Shown one piece after another: positions 44,496 through 51,912 of a DNA stretch of 51,912 bases. Within the stretch, counting starts at the first letter, position 1, and each line of letters opens with the position of its first letter. Both the position numbers and the translations under genes were made by a program. The notes below the pieces were generated by a model that ran no database searches, was not told the origin of the DNA, and was given only the letters and a program-made list of their open reading frames with translations. Origin of the DNA: Paraburkholderia franconis (GTDB taxonomy: Bacteria; Pseudomonadota; Gammaproteobacteria; Burkholderiales; Burkholderiaceae); assembly GCF_009362735.1 (NCBI RefSeq), contig NZ_WHNP01000054.1:1-51912 (forward strand), in the 5' to 3' direction.

Positions 44496-45079
44496 GCTGG
44501 CTTCCCTTGTGTTGCTGTGAACTCGAGTGCTTCGCGATGAGCGCCGGGAGGGACGCAGCAAGCTGCGTGCCCGGCTGCGTTGGCGATCTCGATGCGGAAG
44601 CCGGCATTTCTGCAGAATCGTTCGCTAATTAAATGCAATATCGCTCCCTAATTAAGCCCCAATAAATTGGGGATCAATAAAGAATAAAATTCTGATAAAC
44701 GGGGGGCGAATCCTTTCTACGTCGTGCATAAACGTTTCTCCGTAACATTGTGTTACATCGCGCGGCAACAAGACTCCAAGACGGCCAATAGGCGAAAAAA
44801 ATCTCTTTGTTGCGATTTAATCAGAAGAAACGACTTATTTGAGTTTTCGCCCTAATGTGCTGCCTTTCCGCTGCCGAAAACCAGGAATTAATTACGCGTA
44901 TTCGCGAGCACCAAGGCGGTAATTACCGGTAAGGCAATTGATTTCCGCTTTGCATTTTCGTGGAGGTCAATTGCCAATATTTCGGAATGCGAAGTAAGTG
45001 CATCGGGCGTCTGTCGTCCGTATGTGCCGCTGTAACCAGCGTTCCCTTTTTTAGCCATTTTCGGCAGCGGACCATTTTC
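44496..45079. other. AT-rich regulatory region upstream of the glycosidase gene
   Basis: This 584-bp stretch is clearly richer in A and T than the rest. It holds a perfect hairpin CCCCAA TAAA TTGGGG (44657-44672), a palindrome GGTAATTACC (44918-44927) and an inverted repeat GGCAATTG/CAATTGCC (44933-44940 and 44968-44975). The last one encloses a GGAGG. No gene is seen. It is likely a long regulated leader and promoter region. Confidence 0.5.
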
Positions 45080-46627
45080 ATGATTAATCGACGTCAATTT
45101 CTAGGCCGTGTCGCGGCACTTGGTGGCAGCTACGCGCTCAGCGCATGTGGCGGCTCATCCGATTTCGGCACAGGCGACACCGCTACGGCCAAAGCAGCAG
45201 CCAAAGCGGCAGCGGCATCCGCCAACGGGACAACGATTCCGCCCGCCAACTCGATCATCGACAATCAGGGCGCCGTCTGGACGCTGGTTGGCGGTTCCGT
45301 CTACAAGGATGGGGTCAAGGCCAACAACAACTACAACGTGTCGATGGTGCTGTGGTACGGCGGCGGCGTCTATCACCAGGGAACGGGCGGGCAGTTCTAC
45401 GGATGGAACGGCACCACATGGATCGCATGCAACGATCCGCGGCTCGGCGGTACTTCTGCCGACGGCACGACGATTCCGTCCGCCACGTACATCATCGATA
45501 AGCTCGGTAATGTGTGGACGGTCGTGAACGGCGTCATCTATCGGAATAAGAACACCGTCGGCAATACCTACAACGTTTCGCTGCTGCTGTGGTACGGCGG
45601 CAAGATCTGGCATCGCGGAACGGGTGGGCAGTTCTATGTCTTCACGGACGCGGGCACCTGGTTGCCGTGCAACGATCCTCGCATCGTGTCGGCGGCGACG
45701 GCGGGCACGTTCTACGGTATCAACGGACACTACGACTATCGCTACACGCCCGACCAGATCGTGTCGATCATGAAGAGCATGGGATGCTCGACTTACCGCG
45801 TCGGTTGCATTGACGACCCGGTATCGCTAGGCGCAGTCGTCGCGCTGGCCAAGGCCTTTCAGGCCGCGGGACTGACGTTGTTCGTGCTCGTCAATTTCGG
45901 CATCCACGAATCCAGCGGCGTCATGTTCTCGAGCGAATCGGCCGCCTATAACCGCACACGCGCAGGTGCGGCCACTGTCGCGGCCGCTCTCGCGCCATGG
46001 GGCGTCACGATGTACGAATGCGGCAACGAACTGACCCGGGAAAGCGAGATCATCCTCGATCCGACCAATGCGGGATCGAAAGCAGTCGACTTCAACAATG
46101 CGAACTGGCCGATCATGCGCGGCGCGATGCGCGGCATGATCGACGGCGTGAAGTCGGTGCAGCCCACGGCGAAATGCGGCGTCAACTTTTGCGTGGCCGA
46201 CGTCGGCGCATCCGACGCTCTGTGGGACGGCATGCAGCCGGACGGCACGGGCGGCTATCCGAAGGTGCGCTGGGATATGACGACGTGGCACAACTACGAA
46301 GTCTATGGCGACATCTTCAACGTCGGCACCGATGGAGCAGGCCCCGGGTTCGACCTGCCGAGCTACTGCAAGGCTCGCTACGGCGTACCGTTCCTGATCA
46401 CGGAATGGAACACCGGACCGGAAAGCACGCAGGCCTATCGCGCGAACTACATCAGCACGCAGTTCGCGAACTACTATCGCGCGCGGAAGACGAAGAACAT
46501 CCAGTCGGTGATGTATTACGTGCTCGACAGCGGAGATATGACTTACGGCCTGATGATCGACGGAGCCCCGGTGACTCAGCCCTATAACGCATTTACCGCT
46601 TTCGTCGCCGGCAACCCTGACGTCTGA
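45080..46627 (+). CDS. Tat-type/lipobox-bearing clan GH-A glycoside hydrolase with duplicated N-terminal module
   Basis: A 515-residue exported protein. MINRRQFLGR is a twin-arginine-like start and ALSACGG with Cys23 a lipobox. An Ala-Lys linker follows. Two similar modules with a 79-residue period lie at about 50-125 and 129-204 (GTTIPPANSIID, LWYGG, GTGGQFY, CNDPR in each). From about 210 a TIM-barrel glycosidase follows; the acid/base motif is GNE with Glu317 and the nucleophile region FLITEWN with Glu442, as in clan GH-A. It probably cuts an exopolysaccharide at the cell surface. In-frame starts at 44960 and 44987 are possible. Confidence 0.82.
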   Translation: MINRRQFLGRVAALGGSYALSACGGSSDFGTGDTATAKAAAKAAAASANGTTIPPANSIIDNQGAVWTLVGGSVYKDGVKANNNYNVSMVLWYGGGVYHQGTGGQFYGWNGTTWIACNDPRLGGTSADGTTIPSATYIIDKLGNVWTVVNGVIYRNKNTVGNTYNVSLLLWYGGKIWHRGTGGQFYVFTDAGTWLPCNDPRIVSAATAGTFYGINGHYDYRYTPDQIVSIMKSMGCSTYRVGCIDDPVSLGAVVALAKAFQAAGLTLFVLVNFGIHESSGVMFSSESAAYNRTRAGAATVAAALAPWGVTMYECGNELTRESEIILDPTNAGSKAVDFNNANWPIMRGAMRGMIDGVKSVQPTAKCGVNFCVADVGASDALWDGMQPDGTGGYPKVRWDMTTWHNYEVYGDIFNVGTDGAGPGFDLPSYCKARYGVPFLITEWNTGPESTQAYRANYISTQFANYYRARKTKNIQSVMYYVLDSGDMTYGLMIDGAPVTQPYNAFTAFVAGNPDV

Positions 46628-46647
46628 TGGACTAGTCGCTTCGTGCA

Positions 46648-46678
46648 GGCCCGGCGCATCAAGAGATGCTTCTGGGCC
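46648..46678. terminator. Stem-loop between convergent genes
   Basis: GGCCC at 46648-46652 pairs with GGGCC at 46674-46678, and inside it GCATC AAGA GATGC forms a tight loop. It follows the glycosidase stop by 20 bp and could serve as its terminator, though the T run is weak. Confidence 0.5.
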
Positions 46679-46852
46679 GGTCCTTCAACACTATCGGCTA
46701 GTGAGACGCGTTGACTGACGGCAAACGCGACCGCTGTTCCCAAGTCTGGAGAAGAAACCCGAAGCGCTATCGCGAACATGCCGGCGCGTGGCCGAAGCAA
46801 CACGATCGAACAGTGTGGAACGACGCGTGCTCACGTGCGAAGCCTTTTCAGC

Positions 46853-48007
46853 TCACTTGAAAGTATTCTTTCTACTCAACAGGTCGTCCAGAACCTGATC
46901 GGGAAAGTCTTTCGCCGGAGGCGAACTCGGTAGCGCCGCCACTCGCGGCGCGGTGCTGGAGAGCGAAGGATAGGATTTGTTCAGCCAGTCATCCGCTGCT
47001 TTCCATCCTTTTTCATAAAGCTCCTGGAGAAACTCCCTCGCGACTACCGCCTTCGATGCGTAGCCGAGTGTCCTCATGTACGCTTCATCGGTAATCCGGT
47101 AAAGGTTCACGCGGTTGAACGGGAGCGGGCCGAGCGTCTCCAGCGCCTGCCTGACCGATGCATTGTCCTTTGATTTTTCATCGAGATAATCGAGGACTTT
47201 ATTCATGGCCTCTATCGCGTTGATCTCATGTATTAGCGACGAGTTGAACGTCACCTCGTTGACCCGATTGCTGATCGCCATCGCCGTCAAAGGCCTCTCG
47301 TTGCGCGCGAACGGGTTGAGCTGAATGATGACCACGTCCGTCGCGTGGGAGATCAACGGGCTCAAGGGCGGATTGCCCATATAGCCACCATCCCAGTAGT
47401 CGTAATTGCCGTAGTGTGCCGGCATGAAGATCTGCGGGATGCTGGCTGAAGCCTTGAGAACTTCGAGCGTGACAGCACTCTTCGCGAAGACGTCGCGACG
47501 TCCCAGTGTGATATTCGTCGTCGCGATATATAGATGGGGAGGCTCGCGTTGAAGTTGCAGTGTCGGAAAGTCGATCTTGTTGCCGAGTACCTGTGCGAGC
47601 CAGTCGTATTGCGGAAAGAAGAGCGGAGACCAGAGCTGGTTACTTAGCGCGGCTGTCAATGCGACAGGGGAGGAGTCGATATTCCATGATCCCGTCGTCT
47701 CATGCCAGGCCTTTGCCGTTACCGTGTACGGGCTGAATGGCGCATCGGCCGCATCCGATAGCCAGTAGTCCTTCAGCAGCTTCCGTGCAGTTCGCGCACG
47801 CAATACCTGTTCATCGTCCGTGCCGAGCGCGTAGGCGCACAGGGTGGCGTTAAAGCCACCGGCGCTGGTGCCGCTCAACGCGACGATCTCAAGCCGGTCG
47901 CGTTCCACATCTTCCAGCAGGCGGTCGAGCGCGCCCCAGCTGAACGCGCCATGTGCACCCCCGCCCTGTACGGCAACTGCGATACGCTTCCGATCATGTG
48001 CGTCCAT
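46853..48007 (-). CDS. Patatin-like phospholipase
   Basis: A 384-residue lipid acyl hydrolase. The oxyanion motif GGGAHG is at residues 15-20, the nucleophile motif GTSAG at 46-50 (Ser48) and the catalytic Asp in DGG at 206-208. It lacks a signal peptide, so it acts in the cytosol or is delivered by another route. The length fits the bacterial patatin group. An in-strand gene of unknown function lies 283 bp upstream. Confidence 0.92.
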   Translation of the reverse strand: MDAHDRKRIAVAVQGGGAHGAFSWGALDRLLEDVERDRLEIVALSGTSAGGFNATLCAYALGTDDEQVLRARTARKLLKDYWLSDAADAPFSPYTVTAKAWHETTGSWNIDSSPVALTAALSNQLWSPLFFPQYDWLAQVLGNKIDFPTLQLQREPPHLYIATTNITLGRRDVFAKSAVTLEVLKASASIPQIFMPAHYGNYDYWDGGYMGNPPLSPLISHATDVVIIQLNPFARNERPLTAMAISNRVNEVTFNSSLIHEINAIEAMNKVLDYLDEKSKDNASVRQALETLGPLPFNRVNLYRITDEAYMRTLGYASKAVVAREFLQELYEKGWKAADDWLNKSYPSLSSTAPRVAALPSSPPAKDFPDQVLDDLLSRKNTFK

Positions 48008-48290
48008 ATGGTGCCTCGGCCCATAAGATGTTCAACGCCTTTGCGTTGCGCGCTCATAAGACACGTATCGAGTTGGCGCGCGATGAGGAAGAACGGCGTT
48101 GAAGTTCGTTCCGCGATACGTGCGCCATGGTGCCGCCGTCGCGCGGCCCGAACGTCGTACTTGCTGCTATTCCACACGCAGATTTTTGATGCGGCGGAAT
48201 CCGTCGGACGCTCCCGATTCGCGGCACGTCCGATGGGATCGAGCAACTCGCGTACTCAGCTGTGTGGCTGCCGCAAGGGGCTGGAAGGAC

Positions 48291-48785
48291 TCAACCTTCA
48301 GCAGCAGACGCGCCTGGCAGATTTTCCTTGATGATCGTCTGCGCGCCATCGAGCATCTGGCCGCCGATATCGCCACCGATTCTCGTGGCAATCGACGCCA
48401 TGCTGACCGCGTCTGTCACGAGCTGCAGCCATGGCGGCGGTGGAGGCGGAGGATTGTGCAACAACCAGTACAGGATCACTGACCATGGCACAGAGCCGCA
48501 CTGGTCGTCGAAGAAAACGGACGCCGCGCGTGCCACGGTCGAGCCCAGCTCCATGATGTTGCCGTCCAGGCTTTCGAGTCGTTGGCCGGCCTGGAATAGC
48601 TGGATCGACTGCCACATGCTGGCGACAAGTTCTGGCGACACCGGTTCAGGGTGCGGTCTTTTCTCAAAGACCTTCAACGAGGCGAAGGTGGTGGGATGCG
48701 GTTGGGGAACTGGCCGATGCCATGGTGGCTTTGTGCCGCACCACGGGCCGTCTTCCGCGACCGAGACAAGCGCCTTGAGATTCAT
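48291..48785 (-). CDS. Hypothetical proline-rich protein upstream of the patatin gene
   Basis: A 164-residue protein I do not recognise. The N-terminal third is rich in Pro and Trp (EDGPWCGTKPPWHRPVPQPH). A helical part follows (ELVASMWQSIQLFQAGQRLE), then seven prolines in a row (about residues 111-117) and a Gly/Ile-rich amphipathic end (IATRIGGDIGGQMLDGAQTI). GGAGGAC at good spacing before the ATG at 48785 supports it as a real gene. It could be a partner or target of the downstream patatin; that is only a guess. Confidence 0.6.
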   Translation of the reverse strand: MNLKALVSVAEDGPWCGTKPPWHRPVPQPHPTTFASLKVFEKRPHPEPVSPELVASMWQSIQLFQAGQRLESLDGNIMELGSTVARAASVFFDDQCGSVPWSVILYWLLHNPPPPPPPWLQLVTDAVSMASIATRIGGDIGGQMLDGAQTIIKENLPGASAAEG

Positions 48786-49280
48786 ATCGTCCTCCGTTGA
48801 TCAAAACGCGCCGGCCGCGGCGCGGCCAGTGTTCTCTCTGCGTTCTCTGCTCACGGTGACATCCCTTTTGTCCTGACGATACAGCTCTTGTCGTGGAAAA
48901 GCCTTTGTCCGTGCAGCGTCAATGGAGCCGCACATTTGCTGGCTGTAATACGGCAGGAAAGGAACTGCGCGACACCGGTTCTCCGATCGCGTCACCAGGA
49001 AGACGAACAGGAAGCGTGAAAATGCAAAGCGTATTCGACCCACTGGCCAACCTATTCCGTTCCGCGCGTCACGCGGGGGCGTGGAATTCGTGGAAGACTT
49101 TCATAGGAAAGGTTGGAGTTCGATTTTGTTGCTGCGCTCGAAGACATCGTCGAGGATCGGTGGACCTTCGGCGTCGGCGGCTTTAGGCTGTGCGGCATTT
49201 CTGATTGGCCGTCGAGTGGGTGTGACCGACCTCGACCTCGACCTCGACGCGACAAGTCAATCGCCAGGGAACGGCATTCG
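48786..49280. other. Intergenic region with a GACCTC triplet repeat
   Basis: About 495 bp between the proline-rich gene (minus) and the acyltransferase gene (plus). GACCTC occurs three times in a row around 49229-49246. Open frames exist but have no family pattern. A -10-like TATAAT occurs just downstream, at about 49312, inside the start region of the acyltransferase gene. Confidence 0.4.
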
Positions 49281-50534
49281 ATGAGCCGAAGGCGCGCGCC
49301 TCTGCTGTCATATAATCCTCGCTCGACCGCCGCCGCCTTTTTTATGTCTCTGCTCGAAAGTCACCCCGTCATTCCGGTGCTAGCCCTGCTCGTCGTATCG
49401 CTCGCGACGGCGAACTTGCTCGCATCAAGACTTTCGTTCTTCCGTTCAGCGATCGACCGCGAAATCGCTTCCCGAAGGTTCCACGCGATAGACGGCTTAC
49501 GAGGCTTTCTCGCCGTTGCGGTGGTGATCCACCACATAGGCATCAATTATCTCTATTACCAGACTGGCGTCTGGCAACTCACACCGTCTCGCGTGAACAC
49601 CTTCCTCGGACGGGGTGCCGTAGCAATGTTCTTCATGATCACCGCTTTCCTGTTCTGGGGCCGCGTGATCGCTTCGAACGGCAGTCTGGATACTCGCAAG
49701 TTTTTCGTTTCGCGAATTGCCCGCATGGTGCCGATGTACCTGCTCGCATCCGGTCTACTGGTTGTCACTTCCCTCTCGTTGACGCACTTCAGACTGGTTG
49801 TCGGCGCGCGCGATCTGTTGCAGCAAGTCTTGTCGTGGGCACTGTTTACGATCCCGGGCGCACCTTCCATCAACGGCTTCGAGAAAACGTCAATCATCAA
49901 TACAGTTTTCTGGTCGCTCGCCTATGAATGGAAGTTCTACCTGATGCTTCCCTTGCTGGCGATCTTCGCAACCGGAAAGAGCCAGTGGGCGCTCGCGGCC
50001 GCGTCTGCTGTGCTGATCGATGTCTTCTCGCAGAGCAACCTGGAATGGTTTTTTCTGGCCGGCTGTATGACCGCCGTCGTCGTTCGTATTGAGCGAGTGC
50101 GTCAAATGGCGCGAGGGTGGCAGGCGACAGCACTTGCGATTTCATGCATGGCAGCCACGCTGATCTGGCGACCCTCGGTTTACACGATGTCCGGCGCGGC
50201 ACTTCTTTTCGTGCCGTTCTCGATTTTTGCGAGCGGTAATAGCGTCTTTGGGATTCTGACGTGCCGTCCTGCTCGACTGCTCGGGCTGGTCAGCTACAGT
50301 ATCTATTTGCTGCATAACTGGCTGCTCTACCTCGCTTCAAGAGCAGTCGACCATTTCACGTCAGTTGCTCGCCTGACCCCCGCCGAATATGGGCTCTTTG
50401 GCATGCTCGTATTGGTCGTGACAATCATGCTTTCGCTGATAACATTCCGATTCATCGAGCACCCGTTCATCGACCGCCGGCGAGGACCGGCAAAACAAAA
50501 AGTCGAAGCCATCAAAGTCGCTGATCCACAATAG
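49281..50534 (+). CDS. Acyltransferase-3 family membrane protein (OafA/YrhL-like)
   Basis: A roughly 417-residue membrane protein with about ten hydrophobic segments. The family start RFHAIDGLRGFLAVAVVIHH with the catalytic-type His is near residue 52-73. VSYSIYLLHNWLLY and FRFIEHPFIDRR at the end are standard. It would acetylate or otherwise acylate a surface sugar or lipid. The start is unsure: 49281 has AGGGA before it, 49344 lies 21 codons later, and a TATAAT-like box between them would favour the latter. It stands next to no other polysaccharide gene. Confidence 0.82.
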   Translation: MSRRRAPLLSYNPRSTAAAFFMSLLESHPVIPVLALLVVSLATANLLASRLSFFRSAIDREIASRRFHAIDGLRGFLAVAVVIHHIGINYLYYQTGVWQLTPSRVNTFLGRGAVAMFFMITAFLFWGRVIASNGSLDTRKFFVSRIARMVPMYLLASGLLVVTSLSLTHFRLVVGARDLLQQVLSWALFTIPGAPSINGFEKTSIINTVFWSLAYEWKFYLMLPLLAIFATGKSQWALAAASAVLIDVFSQSNLEWFFLAGCMTAVVVRIERVRQMARGWQATALAISCMAATLIWRPSVYTMSGAALLFVPFSIFASGNSVFGILTCRPARLLGLVSYSIYLLHNWLLYLASRAVDHFTSVARLTPAEYGLFGMLVLVVTIMLSLITFRFIEHPFIDRRRGPAKQKVEAIKVADPQ

Positions 50535-50641
50535 TGCGTGAGCCGCGCATGCACGAAAGCGCATCCGCCAAGGCTCGCGGATCACTGAAAAACAGCGACG
50601 AGTGCCGTGAAGCATGAAGCCCCATCTCGACGGGATCACGA

Positions 50642-51655
50642 ATGCAAACACCAAGTGCAACTGTCCCGATCTCGCTCGTCAACGGTTTTCTCGAGGCCGC
50701 TGGCGCGCAGCCCGACGTCACGCATCGCTATCTCCACGAGGCGGGCATCACGCCCGCACTACTCGGCAAGCGAGGCGCCCGCGTGACCGAGGAGCAGTTC
50801 TCCACGCTGTATCGCACGCTCGCGATCGAGATGGACGACGAAATGCCGGGCATCTTCAGTCGTCCGCTGCGCAGCGGCACATTGAAGTTTCTCTGCCTCA
50901 GTCTGCTGGATGCACCGAACCTCGAAACGGCGCTGCACCGCTTCGGGCAGTTCTTTCATATCGTGCTCGACGACTTTCGTCTGGAATCGCGCCGCAGCGA
51001 ACTGATGGCTCAAGTCGAATTGCGTCCAAATCCCGCGTACGGGAGCATTGGACCGCTCGGCCAGGAGTTGACGCTCAAGCTCGCGCACGGCGTCTCGTCG
51101 TGGCTCGTCGGCCAGAAAATACCGCTGCTGCGCGTCGATTTCGCCTGTCCGCAACCGCCGCATGCCGTCGATCACCGCTACTTCTTTTCAGGCCCCGTGC
51201 GCTTCGGCTGTGATGCCACGCTGATGCGCTTCAGCGCGGCCTTTCTCGACATGCCGATCCGCCAGCGCAAACGCAATCTGCGCAAGTTTCTCGCTCGCTC
51301 GCCGGGCGAGTGGATATTCGAGTCGTTCAGCGAGCAACTTGTCAGTCATCGCGTTCGCCAATATCTCGCGGGCGACCTGCCTGACCTGCCGACGATCGAG
51401 CAGGCCGCGAAGAATCTCCATTGCTCGGTCCGCACGCTGTGCAGGCGTCTTTCCTCCGAAGAGACGACCTTCCAGATGCTCAAGGATGAGCTGCGGCGCG
51501 ACATCGCGATCCAGCGGCTGACCGAGACGCACGATACGATCGCCGTGATTGCCGGCGACATCGGCTTCGACGATCCAAGCGCTTTTCATCGCGCGTTTCG
51601 TCACTGGACGGGCAGCACGCCCGGCACCTACCGAAGGCCCATCGAGGCTGGGTGA
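50642..51655 (+). CDS. AraC-family transcription regulator
   Basis: A 337-residue regulator of the long AraC type with an N-terminal ligand domain (GIFSRPLRSGTLKFLCLSLL) and a C-terminal pair of helix-turn-helix motifs (IEQAAKNLHCSVRTLCRRLS, then IAVIAGDIGFDDPSAFHRAF and RHWTGSTPGTYR). The next gene begins an acyl-CoA dehydrogenase; such AraC genes often stand before fatty-acid or acyl-CoA catabolism genes and regulate them. Confidence 0.9.
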   Translation: MQTPSATVPISLVNGFLEAAGAQPDVTHRYLHEAGITPALLGKRGARVTEEQFSTLYRTLAIEMDDEMPGIFSRPLRSGTLKFLCLSLLDAPNLETALHRFGQFFHIVLDDFRLESRRSELMAQVELRPNPAYGSIGPLGQELTLKLAHGVSSWLVGQKIPLLRVDFACPQPPHAVDHRYFFSGPVRFGCDATLMRFSAAFLDMPIRQRKRNLRKFLARSPGEWIFESFSEQLVSHRVRQYLAGDLPDLPTIEQAAKNLHCSVRTLCRRLSSEETTFQMLKDELRRDIAIQRLTETHDTIAVIAGDIGFDDPSAFHRAFRHWTGSTPGTYRRPIEAG

Positions 51656-51836
51656 AAACCCTGGGCCGGCACGGGCGCGCCCGCTCGCGATGGCCGGATT
51701 TGTCAGTACGTGGGCAGCTTTGGACAGCTTGTGCACGGCAGATGCCGGTACGATCGGCTGCATCGTCACCGCCTGGCCATTTCCTTTTCGGGCGTCGTGG
51801 CAGTTATCCATCGACCGCTTGATTGGACGAATCACC

Positions 51837-51912
51837 ATGAGCTACACCGCCCCCGTCAAAGACATGCTTTTCGTGCTCAGCGAGCTGAGCGGCATCGCAG
51901 ACATTGCAAAGT
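51837..51912 (+). CDS. Start of an acyl-CoA dehydrogenase gene (cut by window end)
   Basis: Only 25 codons are visible, reading MSYTAPVKDMLFVLSELSG. This is the N-terminal signature of a group of acyl-CoA dehydrogenases (xYxAPxKDMLFVxxEL). The gene continues beyond the window. It follows the AraC gene on the same strand after 181 bp. The domain itself is not seen. Confidence 0.7.
   Translation, partial: MSYTAPVKDMLFVLSELSGIADIAK

Noticed and set aside
48893..49280. Small plus-strand frames between the proline-rich gene and the acyltransferase
   Set aside because: Frames are short, without homology, and change phase near the GACCTC repeat; no gene can be supported.

Overview
The window looks like part of a Burkholderiales genome (Paraburkholderia, Caballeronia or a close relative). 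GC is high, and several family types common in that group are present: DUF4148 and YjzC-like small proteins, a DUF3331 protein, two MocR regulators, a fused LivM-LivG transporter gene and a Kup potassium transporter. No rRNA, phage, transposase or CRISPR array was found. Everything is read from sequence and from recall of protein families; no database search was run.

Left part (1-11,100): the 3' end of selB and the selenocysteine tRNA selC, then small lipoprotein and YjzC-like genes and a CheB fragment. Next comes an amino-acid island: a maleate-isomerase/Asp-Glu-racemase protein overlapping a DadA-like D-amino-acid dehydrogenase, divergent from a branched-chain amino-acid-type ABC operon (binding protein, LivH, fused LivM-LivG, LivF). 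A DUF1989 protein follows. Together they suggest uptake and oxidation or racemisation of an unusual amino acid or related acid.

Middle part (11,400-31,200): envelope and redox genes mixed with many decaying genes. Included are a lipoprotein with 17-residue repeats, a ClpP-like/LprI fusion, a broken AraC gene, an antiporter tail and a frameshifted Ca2+/H+ exchanger. A redox block follows: MocR and a divergent exported cupin, four carboxymuconolactone-decarboxylase/AhpD-type copies (two intact, two broken), AraC, nitroreductase, SDR and GST. A 211-bp segment spanning the MocR/cupin promoter is repeated 2,526 bp downstream, attached to a broken AhpD-like gene. Then come DUF3331, a second MocR, GNAT plus a frameshifted azoreductase-like gene, hemerythrin and DUF488.

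Right part (31,265-51,912): kup, an exported PQQ-like propeller protein and a ThiF fragment. A hydantoin-type operon follows (MFS transporter, one-cysteine racemase-family protein, dihydropyrimidinase/hydantoinase, beta-lactamase-fold serine hydrolase) with a divergent GntR regulator. After it lie an exported metallophosphoesterase, a methyltransferase, a betaine-binding-protein fragment, an anchored clan GH-A glycosidase with a duplicated N-terminal module, a patatin with an unknown proline-rich neighbour, an acyltransferase-3 membrane protein, an AraC regulator and the start of an acyl-CoA dehydrogenase gene.

The most interesting signals are the two racemase-family catabolic loci, the duplicated divergent promoter, the ClpP-LprI fusion, the repeat-bearing glycosidase and an unusual density of broken genes (about ten in 50 kb). 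No clearly new multi-gene system was proven.
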